Part shown: positions 34,910-48,002 of the stretch, one piece after another
Layout of the letters: each line of letters starts with the position of its first letter
How positions within the stretch are numbered: position 1 is the stretch's first letter
Source of the DNA: Actinosynnema sp. ALI-1.44
GTDB taxonomy: Bacteria > Actinomycetota > Actinomycetes > Mycobacteriales > Pseudonocardiaceae
DNA length: 64,000 nt
NCBI RefSeq assembly: GCF_001984155.1
Contig: NZ_MTQO01000045.1
Span: 124,001-188,000 of the forward strand
Reading direction: 5' to 3'
The notes under the pieces: model-generated
Databases searched by the model: none
Told to the model about the DNA's origin: nothing
The model's input: the letters and a program-made list of their open reading frames with translations, nothing else
Position numbers and translations under genes: made by a program

Positions 34910-35860
34910 TCAGCGTCTGCGCCACTGACCGGGGACCGGCCGGTTTGACCGGCTCAGCAACACGCCGACGATGATCAACGCCGCGCCCGCGACGGTGTTC
35001 GGGCCGACCGGTTCGGCCAGGAACACCGCGCCGAGCGCGGTGGAGAACAACGGCGTGATGTAGGTGACGGTGGACGCGACTGTCGATCCGGCGGCGCGGA
35101 TCACTGTGAAGTTCAACTGATAAGCCACTCCCGTGCCCAACGCACCCAGGACCAGCAACGCGGCCATGGCGCCGTAGCCCGGCCATGTTGGCGCGCCCTC
35201 GACCACAGGTGTGACCACCGCCAGTTGCAGCGCTCCGCACGTGACCTGGACGGTCGCGAGGACCAGCGAGGATTCCGGCCGACCGGACATGAACCTGCGG
35301 GAGTACGCGAACGCGGCGCCGTAACAGGTCGTCGCGCCCAGACAGGCCAGCGTGCCGACCAGTGGACCTGTGTCGACGCCGTTCCATATCCCGAGGACCA
35401 CGAGCACACCGGCGAACCCGATGGCCATCCCGACGAGCCGTCGCGCGGTCGGCCGTTCGTCCGGCAGCAGGAACAACACGAACACCAACGTCGCGAGAGG
35501 CACAGTCGCGTTCCACACGCCTGCCAGCACCGAGCTGATCTTCGTCTCGCCGAACGCGAACAGCGGGAACGGCACGGCGTTCAGCAGAAGCGCCACCACC
35601 GCACCGTGCCCCCACGCCGCCGGGTCGCGCGGCAGCCGCTGGCGGGTGACGAGAACCATCAGCCAGAGCGCGGTCGCGCCGAAGACGCAGCGCCACAGCC
35701 CGACCCACATCGGGCCGACTCCGGCGTTCACCGCGATCTTGATCAGGAAGAACGTCGATCCCCAGATCATCGACAGCACCAGGAACGCGGCGATCCACCG
35801 ACGGTCGTTCCCGGTGGCGCTCGTCTCGCGCCACCCGGGCCGTAACTGCAGTTTGTTCAT
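34910..35860 (-). CDS. EamA-family (DMT superfamily) transporter
   Basis: 316 residues with about ten membrane helices in two EamA repeats (SMIWGSTFFLIKIAVNAG and LACLGATTCYGAAFAYSRRF). These are drug or metabolite exporters; the substrate cannot be predicted. ATG 35860 follows GGTGGAG. It is divergent from a LysR regulator that probably controls it. Confidence 0.9.
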   Translation of the reverse strand: MNKLQLRPGWRETSATGNDRRWIAAFLVLSMIWGSTFFLIKIAVNAGVGPMWVGLWRCVFGATALWLMVLVTRQRLPRDPAAWGHGAVVALLLNAVPFPLFAFGETKISSVLAGVWNATVPLATLVFVLFLLPDERPTARRLVGMAIGFAGVLVVLGIWNGVDTGPLVGTLACLGATTCYGAAFAYSRRFMSGRPESSLVLATVQVTCGALQLAVVTPVVEGAPTWPGYGAMAALLVLGALGTGVAYQLNFTVIRAAGSTVASTVTYITPLFSTALGAVFLAEPVGPNTVAGAALIIVGVLLSRSNRPVPGQWRRR

Positions 35861-35978
35861 CACGCTCCACCTTGACCGCGTCCACCGGGCGTTGTCCGGC
35901 GGTCTTCGGACACGAGGTTCGCCGAGTCAGGCATGATGAGTCCAACAAGTCATTCGCCAAGATCCATGAGAGTCGCTC

Positions 35979-36839
35979 ATGACCGTGAACCTGGCCCAGT
36001 TGCGCGCGCTGCTCGCCGTGGTCGACGAGGGTGGCTTCAGCGCCGCCGCTCCCGCGCTCGGAATCAGCCAGTCCGCGGTCTCGCACGCGATCGCGGCGCT
36101 GGAACGCTCGGTCGGCAGCCCGGTTCTGCACCGCACCAAGCAGCCGCGGCTGACGACGTTCGGCAACCGCCTGGTCGAACACGCCCGCGCGGCCGTCGGT
36201 GCGGCCGCGGCCATCAATGACCTGGTGGCCGAGAACGCCAACCAGCCCACCGGCACGATCCGGCTCGCCGCGCCCGCCACCGTGTGCCAGGGCTTGCTGC
36301 CGGGGTTGCTGGCTCAGTGGCGGGGTGACCTGCCGGGCGTCAAGATCCGGTTGTTCGAGGGTGAGGACCACGAGATCGTCGAGTGGCTCGCCGAGAAGAC
36401 CGTCGACGCCGCCGTGCTGGTCGACCCGGAGGGCCACGACGGTGTCCGGATCGGCGCGGACGAGTTCCAGGCTTTGCTGCCGCACGACCACCCGCTGGCC
36501 CGCGAGGACGAGATCGGGGTCCCGGATCTGGACGACGACCCGTTCCTGCTGTCCGACGGCGGATGTGAACGGCACGTCCGCGAGCTCTACCGGCGCACGA
36601 CGAGCCGGTTGCGGCCGACCCACCGGGTCAGGGAATGCGCCACGCTGATCGCGATGGTGCAGGCCGGCATCGGTGTCTCGATCGTTCCCGGGCTGATGGC
36701 AGCCATGGTCGGCACCCGGGCGGTGCTCGTGCCTTTGAAGCAGAAGTTGACAAGGCGACTCGTGTTGACCGGTCCGGCCACAGGATCGTGGCACCCGGCC
36801 GTTACCGCTCTGGTCGACGCGACGCGGTCAAGGGTCTGA
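35979..36839 (+). CDS. LysR-family transcriptional regulator
   Basis: 286 residues. The winged helix (NLAQLRALLAVVDEGGFSAA, LGISQSAVSHAIAALE) occupies residues 4-62 and a periplasmic-binding-like effector domain follows (GTIRLAAPATVCQGLLPGLL). Back-to-back placement with the EamA transporter gene is the standard LysR arrangement. The effector is unknown. Confidence 0.93.
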   Translation: MTVNLAQLRALLAVVDEGGFSAAAPALGISQSAVSHAIAALERSVGSPVLHRTKQPRLTTFGNRLVEHARAAVGAAAAINDLVAENANQPTGTIRLAAPATVCQGLLPGLLAQWRGDLPGVKIRLFEGEDHEIVEWLAEKTVDAAVLVDPEGHDGVRIGADEFQALLPHDHPLAREDEIGVPDLDDDPFLLSDGGCERHVRELYRRTTSRLRPTHRVRECATLIAMVQAGIGVSIVPGLMAAMVGTRAVLVPLKQKLTRRLVLTGPATGSWHPAVTALVDATRSRV

Positions 36840-36874
36840 AATGGATGTCGGAGCCTGCCGGTAGGTTCGTTTCC

Positions 36875-38917
36875 GTGCCCACACCCGCCGACACCCTTCC
36901 CTCGCTACGCGAACTGCTGACCACCGCCGTCGAAGCGGTCGGCGGCGCCGAGCGGCCCGGTCAAGTGACCATGGCCGAGGCGGTGCACAGGTCGATCAGG
37001 ACCGGCGAGCACCTCGCCGTCCAGGCGGGCACGGGAACTGGCAAGTCGTTGGCGTACCTGGTCCCCGCGGTGCGCCATGCGATCGAGACGGGCCGGACCG
37101 TGGTGGTGTCGACGGCGACCATCGCGTTGCAGCGCCAACTGGTCGACCGGGACCTGCCGCGACTGGCCAAGGCGCTCAAGCAGGCGATCGGGCGTGAGCC
37201 GACGTTCGCCATCCTCAAGGGCCGTCGCAACTACCTCTGCCTGCACCGGTTGGACACCGGCGCACCAGAGGAGCCAGACGACGGCGCGCTGTTCGACCCG
37301 TTCGCGGTGTCGGCGCTCGGCAGGCACGTGAAGCGGCTCTTCGAATGGTCCTCCGACACCGAGACCGGCGACCGCGACGAACTGGTTCCCGGCGTGACCG
37401 ACCAGGCCTGGCGGCAGGTGTCCGTGACAGCGAAGGAATGCCTGGGCAAGGACAAGTGCCCGTTCGGCACGGACTGCTTCGCCGAGAAGGCCAGGGCCGA
37501 GGCCGGGCAGGCCGACCTCGTGGTCACCAACCACGCGTTGCTCGCGATCGACGCGTTGCAGGGCTACCAGGTCCTGCCCGAGCACGACGTGGTGATCATC
37601 GACGAGGCACACGAACTGGTCGACCGGGTCACGTCGGTCGCGACGGCGGAACTGACCGGGGGCATGGTGTCCGCGGCGGTCAAGCGCTGCGGCCGCCAGA
37701 TCCCCGAGGACATCGTCGACCGGCTCGAAGAGGCCAGCGAGGGCATCAAGGAGATCTTCGAGGACCTGCCGCAGGGCAGGCTGGACGATCTGCCGCGCCC
37801 CCTCGAAGGTGTGCTGCGGGTGACGCGTGACGCGGCGCACGCCTGCATCACCGCGTTGGGACCGGACAGGTCCTCGTCTGACCTCGAGTCCACAACGGCG
37901 CGCCGTCAGGCCATCGCACTGCTTGAGGAAATCCACGACACCGCGGTGCGTGTCCTGGAGTCGTTCGACACCGACACCGCTCAGCGCAGGGATGTCGTGT
38001 GGCTCAGTTCGGACATGGTCGGTGGCAACCTGCGCCCGCCGGCGCTCCGCGTCGCGCCGTTGGGCGTGGCCGGGTTGCTCCGTGAGCGGTTGTTCGGCGA
38101 ATGCACCACGGTCCTGACGTCCGCGACATTGACGCTCGGCGGCTCATTCGACGCGCTGGCGCGCCAGTGGGGCCTGCCGGTCGAGCAGCGGCCCTCGCAG
38201 AAGGCCGAAGGCACGGCCACCGACATCGCGCCGCCCGCCGACGACGACGTCCCGAGTTGGTCGGGCATCGACGTCGGTTCGCCGTTCACCCACGAGAAAA
38301 GCGGGATCCTGTACGTGGCGCGGCATCTTCCGCCGCCTGGCCGCGACGGCCTGCAACCCGCGTTCTTCGACGAGCTGGAAGGCCTCGTGAACGCCGCGGG
38401 CGGCCGGACGCTCGGGCTGTTCTCCTCGATGCGCGCGGCCAGGCAGGCCGCGGACGAACTCAGGGAGCGAGTGGACTTCCCGATCCTGTGCCAGGGCGAG
38501 GACTCCACGTCGCTACTGGTGAGCAAGTTCGCCGACGACGAGGCGACCTGCCTGTTCGGGACGTTGTCGCTGTGGCAGGGCGTGGACGTGCCGGGGTCGT
38601 CGCTGCAACTGGTGGTCGTCGACCGGATCCCGTTCCCCCGGCCGGACGACCCGCTGGCGTCCGCTCGTCAGCGCGCGGTGGAAGCCCGGGGCGGCAACGG
38701 TTTCCTCACGGTCGCCGCGACCCACGCGGCGCTGTTGCTGGCGCAGGGAGCAGGCCGGTTGCTGCGCTCGAACGACGACAAGGGCGTGGTCGCGATCCTG
38801 GACTCGCGGCTGGCGACGGCGCGGTACGGCGGGTTCCTCCGCGCCTCGTTGCCTCCGTTCTGGACTACCTACGACCCGTCAGTTGTACGAGGTGCATTGA
38901 CGCGGCTCAATAGTTGA
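36875..38917 (+). CDS. dinG: DinG/XPD-like ATP-dependent DNA helicase
   Basis: 680 residues, superfamily 2 iron-sulfur helicase. Walker A is AGTGTGKSLAYLVPA near residue 50 and the DEAH box is DVVIIDEAHELVDR near 240. Cysteines YLCL, AKECLGK, DKCPFG and TDCF are placed to bind a 4Fe-4S cluster. The C-terminal motif LLLAQGAGRLLRS is motif VI. It unwinds DNA in repair. GTG 36875 is chosen because TAGGTT lies seven bases upstream (leaderless); ATG 36845 would add ten residues. It is the equivalent of Rv1329c. Confidence 0.94.
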   Translation: MPTPADTLPSLRELLTTAVEAVGGAERPGQVTMAEAVHRSIRTGEHLAVQAGTGTGKSLAYLVPAVRHAIETGRTVVVSTATIALQRQLVDRDLPRLAKALKQAIGREPTFAILKGRRNYLCLHRLDTGAPEEPDDGALFDPFAVSALGRHVKRLFEWSSDTETGDRDELVPGVTDQAWRQVSVTAKECLGKDKCPFGTDCFAEKARAEAGQADLVVTNHALLAIDALQGYQVLPEHDVVIIDEAHELVDRVTSVATAELTGGMVSAAVKRCGRQIPEDIVDRLEEASEGIKEIFEDLPQGRLDDLPRPLEGVLRVTRDAAHACITALGPDRSSSDLESTTARRQAIALLEEIHDTAVRVLESFDTDTAQRRDVVWLSSDMVGGNLRPPALRVAPLGVAGLLRERLFGECTTVLTSATLTLGGSFDALARQWGLPVEQRPSQKAEGTATDIAPPADDDVPSWSGIDVGSPFTHEKSGILYVARHLPPPGRDGLQPAFFDELEGLVNAAGGRTLGLFSSMRAARQAADELRERVDFPILCQGEDSTSLLVSKFADDEATCLFGTLSLWQGVDVPGSSLQLVVVDRIPFPRPDDPLASARQRAVEARGGNGFLTVAATHAALLLAQGAGRLLRSNDDKGVVAILDSRLATARYGGFLRASLPPFWTTYDPSVVRGALTRLNS

Positions 38918-38980
38918 ACCGCTTTCCCAATGTCGTCCGTAACACCCTACGGAGGCATCGGAAGGCGAGGAGACAGCCGC

Positions 38981-40168
38981 ATGGGGTCGCATCGGGTCGC
39001 TGGAGCACGCCCGCTCAACCGCAAGGTCCTTTTGGGGCTCGTGATCGGTGTGACGTTGTCGGCTGGGATCACGGTGATCGCCACCGCCAACCAGACACCG
39101 GTGGCGCAGCAGACTGTCGAAGTCGGCTCGTCGACCCCGCTGGACTCGTCTTCGCGTGAGGACGTCCGGCTCACGCCCGTCGAGGCCGCCACTCGAGCCC
39201 GCGCGGAGGCGGATCTCGGCAGAACTGTCGACTCGTTGCGCCGCAAGCTGGGCAGCGCGTACGCGGGCGCTTGGTACGACAGCACGAAACGCAAGCTGAT
39301 GGTCGGGATCATCGATCGGCTGTACGTCGGCGACGTGCGCCAGGCCGGTGCGGAACCGCGGATGATGAAGAACAACCTGGCCGGTCTGTACGGCCAGAAA
39401 ACGCGGCTCGACCGGCTCGCCGCGTCGGCCCCGCCCGCCGTCGTCGCCTGGTACGTCGATCCGGCCACCAACAGCGTGGTGATCGAAGCGCGGAAGGAAC
39501 CGGTCGCCGAGGCGTTCATCGACAAGGCCAAGGGCACCGGCGACCTGGTCCGGGTCGAGTGGACCGACCGGGGTCCGCGTGCGCTGGCCGACGTGGTCGG
39601 CGGAGGCGGCTACACCGTCGGCGACTTCCGTTGTTCGATCGGGTTCTCCGCGACCGGGCCCGCCGGGACCAAGCACTTCATCACCGCGGGGCACTGCACC
39701 GCGGGAGGGGGCGTGGTCCTCAGCGACGGCCAGGAACTGGGCCGGGTCGACGCGGGCACGTTCGACACCGACGGGGATTTCGGCCTGGTCGACGTGACCG
39801 ACCCCGCCGCGCAGGCGACTCCGTCGGTCGACACGCGTGACGGTGGCCCGATCACCGTGACCGGGACCGATCCCGCGCCGATCGGCGCGTCGGTGTGCAG
39901 GTCGGGTGCGACGACCGGATTCCGGTGCGGGGAGATCACCGGTGTCGACGAGACCGTGAACTACGGCGAAGGCAAGATCGTGCGTGGTCTCACTCGGACG
40001 TCGGTGTGCGCCGAGCCTGGTGATTCCGGTGGGCCGTTCCTCAGCGGCACGCAGGCGCAGGGTGTGACGTCCGGTGGGATCGGCGACTGCGCGAGCAACG
40101 GCAGCACGTTCTTCCAGCCGGTCGTCGAGGCGGCGACGAAGCTCGGCGTCAGCGTCGTGACCGGCTGA
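38981..40168 (+). CDS. Secreted S1-family (alpha-lytic/streptogrisin) serine protease
   Basis: 395 residues. A signal anchor (KVLLGLVIGVTLSAGITVIA) is followed by an alpha-lytic-type propeptide (about 50-205) and the mature chymotrypsin-fold domain. The triad is His in FITAGHCTAG, Asp in TDGDFGLVDV and Ser in EPGDSGGPFLSG. Cysteines are placed for three disulfides. It is exported and self-processed. ATG 38981 follows GAGGAG; the frame begins at 38930, but that extension is unsupported. Confidence 0.93.
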   Translation: MGSHRVAGARPLNRKVLLGLVIGVTLSAGITVIATANQTPVAQQTVEVGSSTPLDSSSREDVRLTPVEAATRARAEADLGRTVDSLRRKLGSAYAGAWYDSTKRKLMVGIIDRLYVGDVRQAGAEPRMMKNNLAGLYGQKTRLDRLAASAPPAVVAWYVDPATNSVVIEARKEPVAEAFIDKAKGTGDLVRVEWTDRGPRALADVVGGGGYTVGDFRCSIGFSATGPAGTKHFITAGHCTAGGGVVLSDGQELGRVDAGTFDTDGDFGLVDVTDPAAQATPSVDTRDGGPITVTGTDPAPIGASVCRSGATTGFRCGEITGVDETVNYGEGKIVRGLTRTSVCAEPGDSGGPFLSGTQAQGVTSGGIGDCASNGSTFFQPVVEAATKLGVSVVTG

Positions 40169-40207
40169 CGCCCCCTGGTTCTCAGCAGGTCAGCCGGAGG
40201 TGGTCGA

Positions 40208-42222
<2,015 letters not shown>

Positions 42223-42243
42223 TCAGGCCTTCACCGTGTCTCA

Positions 42244-42278
42244 AAAGTCCCCGTCCGCGACAGCGGAACGGGGACTTT
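42244..42278 (-). terminator. Rho-independent terminator of ctaD
   Basis: AAAGTCCCCGT (42244-42254) pairs with ACGGGGACTTT (42268-42278), continued inward by CCGC/GCGG. On the minus strand it is followed by a run of T. It lies between ctaD and serB, both on the minus strand. Confidence 0.88.
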
Positions 42279-42288
42279 GAGACGCGGG

Positions 42289-44046
42289 TTACTTCTGGTG
42301 CGGATCGCCGCCGGTGATCGAGTCCGGCTGGGTCTTCTCGGCGAGGATCTCGCCAGGGGTCGCCTTGTGGTTGCCCACGTGACCCTCGCTACGGATCCGT
42401 TCGACCATGTGCGGGTAGTGCAGTTCGAACGCCGGGCGCTCGGACCGGATCCGCGGCAGTTCCTTGAAGTTGTGCCGCGGCGGCGGCGACGAGGTGGCCC
42501 ACTCGAGCGAGTTGCCGTAGCCCCACGGGTCGTCCGCCTCGGCCAGCTGGCCGTAGCGGTAGCTCTTGAACACGTTCCAGATGAACGGCAGCGTCGAGGC
42601 ACCCAGGATGTAGGCGCCGACTGTCGAGATCGTGTTCAGCGTGGTGAACCCGTCGGACGCCATGTAGTCGACGTACCGGCGTGGCATGCCCTCGTTACCG
42701 ACCCAGTGCTGGACGAGGAACGTGCCGTGGAAGCCGATGAAGGTCGTCCAGAAGTGCAGCTTGCCCAGCGGTTCGTCCATGAACCGGCCGGTGATCTTCG
42801 GGAACCAGAAGTAGATGCCGGCGAAGGTCGCGAACACGATCGTGCCATAGAGCACGTAGTGGAAGTGCGCCACCACGAAGTACGTGTCCGACACGTGGAA
42901 GTCGATCGCGGGCGCGGCGAGCAGGATGCCGGTCAGGCCACCGAAGAGGAACGTGACGAGGAAGCCGATCGAGAACATCATCGGCGTCTCGAACGTCAGC
43001 TGGCCCTTCCACATGGTCAGGATCCAGTTGAAGAACTTCACGCCGGTGGGCACCGCGATCAGGAACGTCATGAACGAGAAGAACGGCAGCAGCACGGCGC
43101 CGGTCGCGTACATGTGGTGCGCCCAGACGGCCACCGACAGCGCGGCGATCGCCAGCGTCGCGTAGACCAGCGGCTTGTAGCCGAACAGCGGCTTGCGGCT
43201 GAACACCGGGATGATCTCGGAGATGATCCCGAAGAACGGTAGGGCGACGATATAGACCTCTGGATGGCCGAAGAACCAGAACAGGTGTTGCCAGAGGATC
43301 ACACCGCCCGACGCCGGATCGAAGACGTGGGCGCCGATATGCCGATCGGCCAGCAGGCCGAACAGGGCCGCGGTCAGGATCGGGAAGGCGATCAGCACGA
43401 GGATCGCGGTGATCAGGATGTTCCAGGTGAAGATCGGCATCCGGAACATGGTCATCCCCGGTCCGCGCAGGCAGATCACGGTCGTGATCATGTTGACCGC
43501 GCCGAGGATCGTGCCGAGCCCGGAGACCGCGAGGCCGGTGATCCACAGGTCCGCGCCGACGCCCGGTGAGTGGATCTTGTCCGACAGCGGGGTGTAGGCG
43601 AACCAGCCGAAGTCGGCGGCGCCACCCGGGGTCAGGAAGCCGGAGATCACGATGATCCCGCCGAACAGGTACAGCCAGTACGAGAACGCGTTCAGCCTCG
43701 GGAACGCCACGTCCGGCGAGCCGATCTGCAGCGGCAGCACGAAGTTCGCGAAGCCGAACAGGATCGGCGTCGCGTACAGCAGCAGCATGATCGTGCCGTG
43801 CATGGTGAACAGCTGGTTGTACTGCTCCTGCGAGAGGAACTGCTGTCCCGGCACGGCCAGCTCGGTCCGGATCAGCATCGCCATCGCGCCGCCCACCATG
43901 AAGAAGGCGAACGCGGTGACCAGGTACATGATCCCGATCTGCTTGTGGTCCGTCGTGCGGAACAACCGCAGGAGGTACGAACCCTTGACCGTCTTGCCCG
44001 CCGGGAACGGTCGAGTCGCGATCGGCTTGGGAGCTACCGCCGTCAC
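42289..44046 (-). CDS. ctaD: Cytochrome c oxidase subunit I (aa3 type)
   Basis: 585 residues with twelve membrane helices. Heme and copper ligands are visible: [14 protein letters not shown] (low-spin heme His), [17 protein letters not shown] (CuB His and the cross-linked Tyr), AHHMYATG (two CuB His) and [11 protein letters not shown] (both heme irons). It is the catalytic subunit of the terminal oxidase in the membrane. GTG 44046 follows GGAGG; the longer frame to 44163 lies over the promoter. The other oxidase genes are not beside it, as is usual in actinobacteria. Confidence 0.97.
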   Translation of the reverse strand: MTAVAPKPIATRPFPAGKTVKGSYLLRLFRTTDHKQIGIMYLVTAFAFFMVGGAMAMLIRTELAVPGQQFLSQEQYNQLFTMHGTIMLLLYATPILFGFANFVLPLQIGSPDVAFPRLNAFSYWLYLFGGIIVISGFLTPGGAADFGWFAYTPLSDKIHSPGVGADLWITGLAVSGLGTILGAVNMITTVICLRGPGMTMFRMPIFTWNILITAILVLIAFPILTAALFGLLADRHIGAHVFDPASGGVILWQHLFWFFGHPEVYIVALPFFGIISEIIPVFSRKPLFGYKPLVYATLAIAALSVAVWAHHMYATGAVLLPFFSFMTFLIAVPTGVKFFNWILTMWKGQLTFETPMMFSIGFLVTFLFGGLTGILLAAPAIDFHVSDTYFVVAHFHYVLYGTIVFATFAGIYFWFPKITGRFMDEPLGKLHFWTTFIGFHGTFLVQHWVGNEGMPRRYVDYMASDGFTTLNTISTVGAYILGASTLPFIWNVFKSYRYGQLAEADDPWGYGNSLEWATSSPPPRHNFKELPRIRSERPAFELHYPHMVERIRSEGHVGNHKATPGEILAEKTQPDSITGGDPHQK

Positions 44047-44112
44047 TTCCGTGCCTCCAGTGGTGGTTCTCGTTCGGGAGCGCGCCAAGACAGCTGTCCC
44101 AGCGACGTGGTG

Positions 44113-44120
44113 GATAGTAT
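44113..44120 (-). promoter_or_regulatory. Probable -10 region for ctaD
   Basis: On the minus strand the sequence GATACTAT contains a near-consensus -10 hexamer TACTAT about 67 bases before the ctaD GTG, in an otherwise GC-rich gap. No clear -35 is visible. Confidence 0.4.
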
Positions 44121-44212
44121 CCCCCGCTACATATGCGGGCCGCGCGAGGGGAGCCAACCACACCCTTTGAGCCGTTGACTCGTCGGATGTGTCACAGTCT
44201 GGCCGGTTCGGG

Positions 44213-45442
44213 TCAGTGAGCTGGGACGACCGCGTACTGGCGGAGGCTCAGGTCGGTGTAGGTGACCGGTCCGCGCGGGCCGGGCACCTTGTCGATGTTG
44301 ATCCCGGTCTCCGGCACCGCGAGCAGTTTGAACCCGTCGAGAAGCCTGGTCGTGGCGTTCCAGAACACGCCCGTCCCGGTGTACGCGGTCATGAACGCGT
44401 CCGCGGTGGCTGAGTTCTCCGTCACGATGCCCGCGGCGAGTCCCGACGTCTTCTCGTTGGCGACCTGCGCGGCCTGGACAGCGTCGTCGACCGGGGAGAC
44501 GGTCACGGTCGCCTCGTGGTCGGAGTCCAGTGCCCACTCGTAGCCGATCGGGTGGTCGTGCGGCGGCAACGAGGCCCGCACGCCCGCCTTCTCCAATGTC
44601 TCCAGAACGCTTTGAAGAACGTCTGCATAGACGGCGGAGTCGATGAGCAGCAGGTTGAGCCGGTTGCACACGCCGAGCCGGTCGAGGCTGCGGGCGATGA
44701 GGTCGTGTGCTTTGGCCAGGTCCGCGTCGCCGTCCAGGTAGAGCACGCCGCCGCCGTCGGCGTGGGCCAGCGTCCGCACACCGTGCTTGGCGGCCTCGAA
44801 GCCCAGCTCACGGGTGCTGTCGCCGCTGCCACGCAGGATCACCAGCGGGACCAGGTCGGGAAACCGGACCAGGGCCGCGGCGGCTGCCCGGTCGGCGCTC
44901 GGCACGAGCTGGATCACGGCGGGGTCGATGCCCGCTTCGGCCAGCGCGGGCGCGATGACCTCGCCGACCAGCGCCGTGGCCGAGCCGAGCGCGGCCGACC
45001 CGGTGCGCAGGACGCCCGCGTTGCGGGACTTCACCAGCTGGGAGGCGACGTCGACGGTGACGTTCGGCCTGGCTTCGTAGTTGGCGCCGATCACGCCGAC
45101 CGGCCTGCGGCGCTCCACCAGCCGCAGGCCGTCCGGCAGGTCGCGGATCGGGGTCTCGCGTGGCGCGTGCGGGACGCCCGCGAGCAGGTCCAACGCGTCG
45201 GCCATCGCGGTGAGCCTCGCCTCGGTGATGGTCAGCCGGTCCAACAGGCCCGAGCTCATCCCGCCTGCCTTGGCTGCCCCGATGTCCTCGGCGTTCGCGT
45301 CGAGCACGGCGGTCGCGCTGGCGCGCAGCCGTCGCGCCATCCCGGTCAGCGCGGCGTCGATGGCCTGTTCGGACGCCGCGGCGAGGGACGGCGCCGCCTG
45401 CTTCGCCGCGCGTGCGCAGGCCTCGACAACCTGGTCAACCAC
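44213..45442 (-). CDS. proA: Gamma-glutamyl phosphate reductase
   Basis: 409 residues, ALDH superfamily. [17 protein letters not shown] and [13 protein letters not shown] form the cofactor region and [13 protein letters not shown] carries the catalytic cysteine. It makes glutamate semialdehyde for proline synthesis. GTG 45442 follows AAAGGAGAG; an earlier in-frame start at 45481 adds 13 residues. No proB is in the window. It is divergent from the amidase. Confidence 0.95.
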   Translation of the reverse strand: MVDQVVEACARAAKQAAPSLAAASEQAIDAALTGMARRLRASATAVLDANAEDIGAAKAGGMSSGLLDRLTITEARLTAMADALDLLAGVPHAPRETPIRDLPDGLRLVERRRPVGVIGANYEARPNVTVDVASQLVKSRNAGVLRTGSAALGSATALVGEVIAPALAEAGIDPAVIQLVPSADRAAAAALVRFPDLVPLVILRGSGDSTRELGFEAAKHGVRTLAHADGGGVLYLDGDADLAKAHDLIARSLDRLGVCNRLNLLLIDSAVYADVLQSVLETLEKAGVRASLPPHDHPIGYEWALDSDHEATVTVSPVDDAVQAAQVANEKTSGLAAGIVTENSATADAFMTAYTGTGVFWNATTRLLDGFKLLAVPETGINIDKVPGPRGPVTYTDLSLRQYAVVPAH

Positions 45443-45532
45443 CGTTCTCTCCTTTCCGGGGGAGTGACTAGTCTGCCGCACGAGGTGACGTCCACCTCAC
45501 GCGAGGCGAAACACAAGTCCACTGGAGGCGTT

Positions 45533-46897
45533 GTGACGGAGTTCGTTGGCCTGCGGCGGACCGCTGAGATGGTCGCCTCGGGCAAGACGAGCTCGGTCGA
45601 ACTGGTCAGCGAGGTGCTCGACCGGATCGAGAAGTCGCAGCCGAGCCTCAACGCGTTCCGGCGGGTGCGCCGCGAGGCTGCGCTGGCCGACGCGGCCGTG
45701 GCCGACAAGCGCCTGGCCGAGGGCGAGCGAGCGCCGTTGCTGGGCGTGCCGGTCGCGGTGAAGGACGACACGGACATCGAAGGCGAGCCGACGGCGTTCG
45801 GGTGCGCGGGCGAGTTCCCGCTCAAGACCGCGGACTGCGAGATGGTCCGCCGGTTGCGCCAGGCCGGTGCGGTGATCGTGGGCAAGACCAACACGCCGGA
45901 GTTCGGCCAGTGGCCGTTCACCGAAGGCCACGCGTTCGGAGCCACCCGCAACCCGTGGGACATGGGCCACTCCCCCGGCGGGTCGTCCGGCGGGTCCGCC
46001 GCCGCGGTGGCCGCGGGCCTGGTTCCGGCGGCGACGGGATCCGACGGGCTGGGTTCGATCCGGATCCCGGCGGCGTGGACCGGGCTGGTGGGCGTGAAGC
46101 CGACGCGGGACCTGGTGGCACGGGACCCGATCGGCAACTGGAACGGTCTCGCGACGCACGGCCCGATCGCCAGGACGGTCGAGGACGCGGCGTTGTTGCT
46201 TGACGTCATCGCGGACACCGGCACCCGGATGAGCGATGGCGCACAGGGCGCGCCAGGGCGGTTGCGGATCGCGCTGGCGCTGCGGGTTCCGTTCACGCTG
46301 GCGCCCGCGCGGCTGGATCCGGAGGTGCGCTCGGCGGTGGTGCGGCTCGGGCGTGTGCTGGCCCGGCTGGGTCACGAGGTCAAGCTGGCGAGCCCGAACT
46401 ACGGGATCGTCGGGCTCGGTGTGCTGCCGCGTTCGCTCGACGGCCTCAAGGCCGCCGCGTTCGAGGTGCCGGACCTGCGCCTGCTGGACAAGCGCACCCA
46501 GGCCAACCGCAGGCTGGGCAAGCTGGTCGGGCCCCTGGTCAAGCTGTCGCGCCTGCACGAGCGGTACGAGCGGCACCGGATCGGGAAGATCTTCGACACG
46601 GCGGACGTGGTGCTGGCCCCGACCACCGCGACGCCGCCGACCCCGATCGGCCGGTACGACGGGCTGTCGAACTTCGCCACGAACAACGCCATGATCGCGG
46701 CGTGCCCGTACGCGTGGCCGTGGAACATCCTCGGGTTGCCGGGTGTGAACGTGCCCGCGGGCCTGACGAGCAACGGGCTGCCGATCGGCGCGCAGATGAT
46801 CGGCCGGGAGAACAGCGAGCCGTTGCTGTTGTCGTTGGCCGCGCAACTGCAGGGTGAGGAGCGCTGGCAGGACCGCGTCCCGCCAGGGATCGGCTGA
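45533..46897 (+). CDS. Amidase-signature family hydrolase
   Basis: 454 residues. The Ser-cisSer-Lys triad is visible: Lys in [14 protein letters not shown], the first serine in [16 protein letters not shown] and the nucleophile in [16 protein letters not shown]. It hydrolyses an amide; the substrate is unknown. GTG follows GGAGG. A weak hairpin (46908-46913 with 46923-46928) just after the stop may end transcription. Confidence 0.92.
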   Translation: MTEFVGLRRTAEMVASGKTSSVELVSEVLDRIEKSQPSLNAFRRVRREAALADAAVADKRLAEGERAPLLGVPVAVKDDTDIEGEPTAFGCAGEFPLKTADCEMVRRLRQAGAVIVGKTNTPEFGQWPFTEGHAFGATRNPWDMGHSPGGSSGGSAAAVAAGLVPAATGSDGLGSIRIPAAWTGLVGVKPTRDLVARDPIGNWNGLATHGPIARTVEDAALLLDVIADTGTRMSDGAQGAPGRLRIALALRVPFTLAPARLDPEVRSAVVRLGRVLARLGHEVKLASPNYGIVGLGVLPRSLDGLKAAAFEVPDLRLLDKRTQANRRLGKLVGPLVKLSRLHERYERHRIGKIFDTADVVLAPTTATPPTPIGRYDGLSNFATNNAMIAACPYAWPWNILGLPGVNVPAGLTSNGLPIGAQMIGRENSEPLLLSLAAQLQGEERWQDRVPPGIG

Positions 46898-47115
46898 CCG
46901 GCCACCGGTTCGTGGTGACCCGACGAACGGACGGGCTGCCGCCGGGTGGGCTCCGTTCGGCCGCCGCCGAAAGACGGGTGCGTGGACGTGGCTCGCGCCG
47001 GGGGCCGCGCGTGCCGTCCGATGCGAACGGCGGGCACCAACTCGCCCGATGACGTCCGTGCGGTCCAGACATCCGACGTGCCACCGGCGCCCAGCCGCCT
47101 TCGTTCAGCTCCGCT

Positions 47116-47823
47116 TCACGAAGCCAGCACCGGCTCCAGCAGCCACATCCCACCGAGCAGTACCGCGCCCAACGAGATCAGCATGAACATGGCCACCCAG
47201 AACAGCCCAGGCGCTCCGGTCAGCCGCGCGAGCTGGTCGGCGTCGGAGTCACGGGCCTGCCTGCGGCTGCGTTTCGCCTGCAGTTCCCAGACCGGCCGGA
47301 CGCCGCCGAACAGCAGGAACCACGCGACCAGGCACGCGAACGCGGCCTGCACCTGGGGTGAGGTCACGAGTGAGACCGTGACCAGGACGGCGCCGGTGGC
47401 CACCACCGACACCACGCCGAACACGTTGCGGATCATCACCAGCACGGCCAGCATCAGCACCGTCATCACCCACAGCAGCAGGGTGATCTTGCCCGCGACC
47501 ATGAGCGCGGCCAGGCCGAGGCCGATCAGCGACGGCGCCACGTAACCGGCGAACGCGGTCAGCACCATGCCCGGACCCGTCGGTCTGCCCCGCGACACCG
47601 TGACGCCGGAGGTGTCCGAGTGCAGGGTGATGCCCCGCAATCTGCGGCCAACCAGAACGGCCGTCAACGCGTGTCCGGCTTCGTGGACGATCGTGATCAC
47701 GTTCCGGGCCATCCGCCACGGCTCGCCGGAGAGCACCAGCAACAGCGCCGCTCCGCCGGTCACCAGGACAACGGCCGTCGGTGGGTCCGGCTGCGTGCCG
47801 AAGAGCTCATCCCAGAAATCCAC
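47116..47823 (-). CDS. M50-family membrane metallopeptidase
   Basis: 235 residues with six or so membrane helices. The zinc motif HEAGHALTAVLVG is near residue 47, with LRGITLHSDTSGVTV after it as in the M50B-like actinobacterial proteins. The second metal ligand (usually NPxPxxxLDG) is not obvious, so activity is not certain. The 218 bp between its stop and the amidase hold no gene. Confidence 0.85.
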   Translation of the reverse strand: MDFWDELFGTQPDPPTAVVLVTGGAALLLVLSGEPWRMARNVITIVHEAGHALTAVLVGRRLRGITLHSDTSGVTVSRGRPTGPGMVLTAFAGYVAPSLIGLGLAALMVAGKITLLLWVMTVLMLAVLVMIRNVFGVVSVVATGAVLVTVSLVTSPQVQAAFACLVAWFLLFGGVRPVWELQAKRSRRQARDSDADQLARLTGAPGLFWVAMFMLISLGAVLLGGMWLLEPVLAS

Positions 47824-47965
47824 CGCGACACATCACCACACCGGGTGTGGGCGGCCGGTGAAACCGCCAGGTCATCGCAGGTGACGCGGCTGCCGAGCCT
47901 ACGCTCCCCAGGACACAGAAGATCACAAATCGGACCGCGGCGAGCTCACGGCACCGCAGAATGTG

Positions 47966-47978
47966 GTGCATCATGCAC
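47966..47978. promoter_or_regulatory. Palindrome GTGCAT-C-ATGCAC before the mannosyltransferase gene
   Basis: A perfect 6+1+6 palindrome lies 25 bp before ATG 48003 and could be an operator in the divergent gap with the M50 gene. It also contains an alternative in-frame ATG (47973). Confidence 0.35.
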
Positions 47979-48002
47979 ACGTTGACCGGCAAAGGGCGAA
48001 AG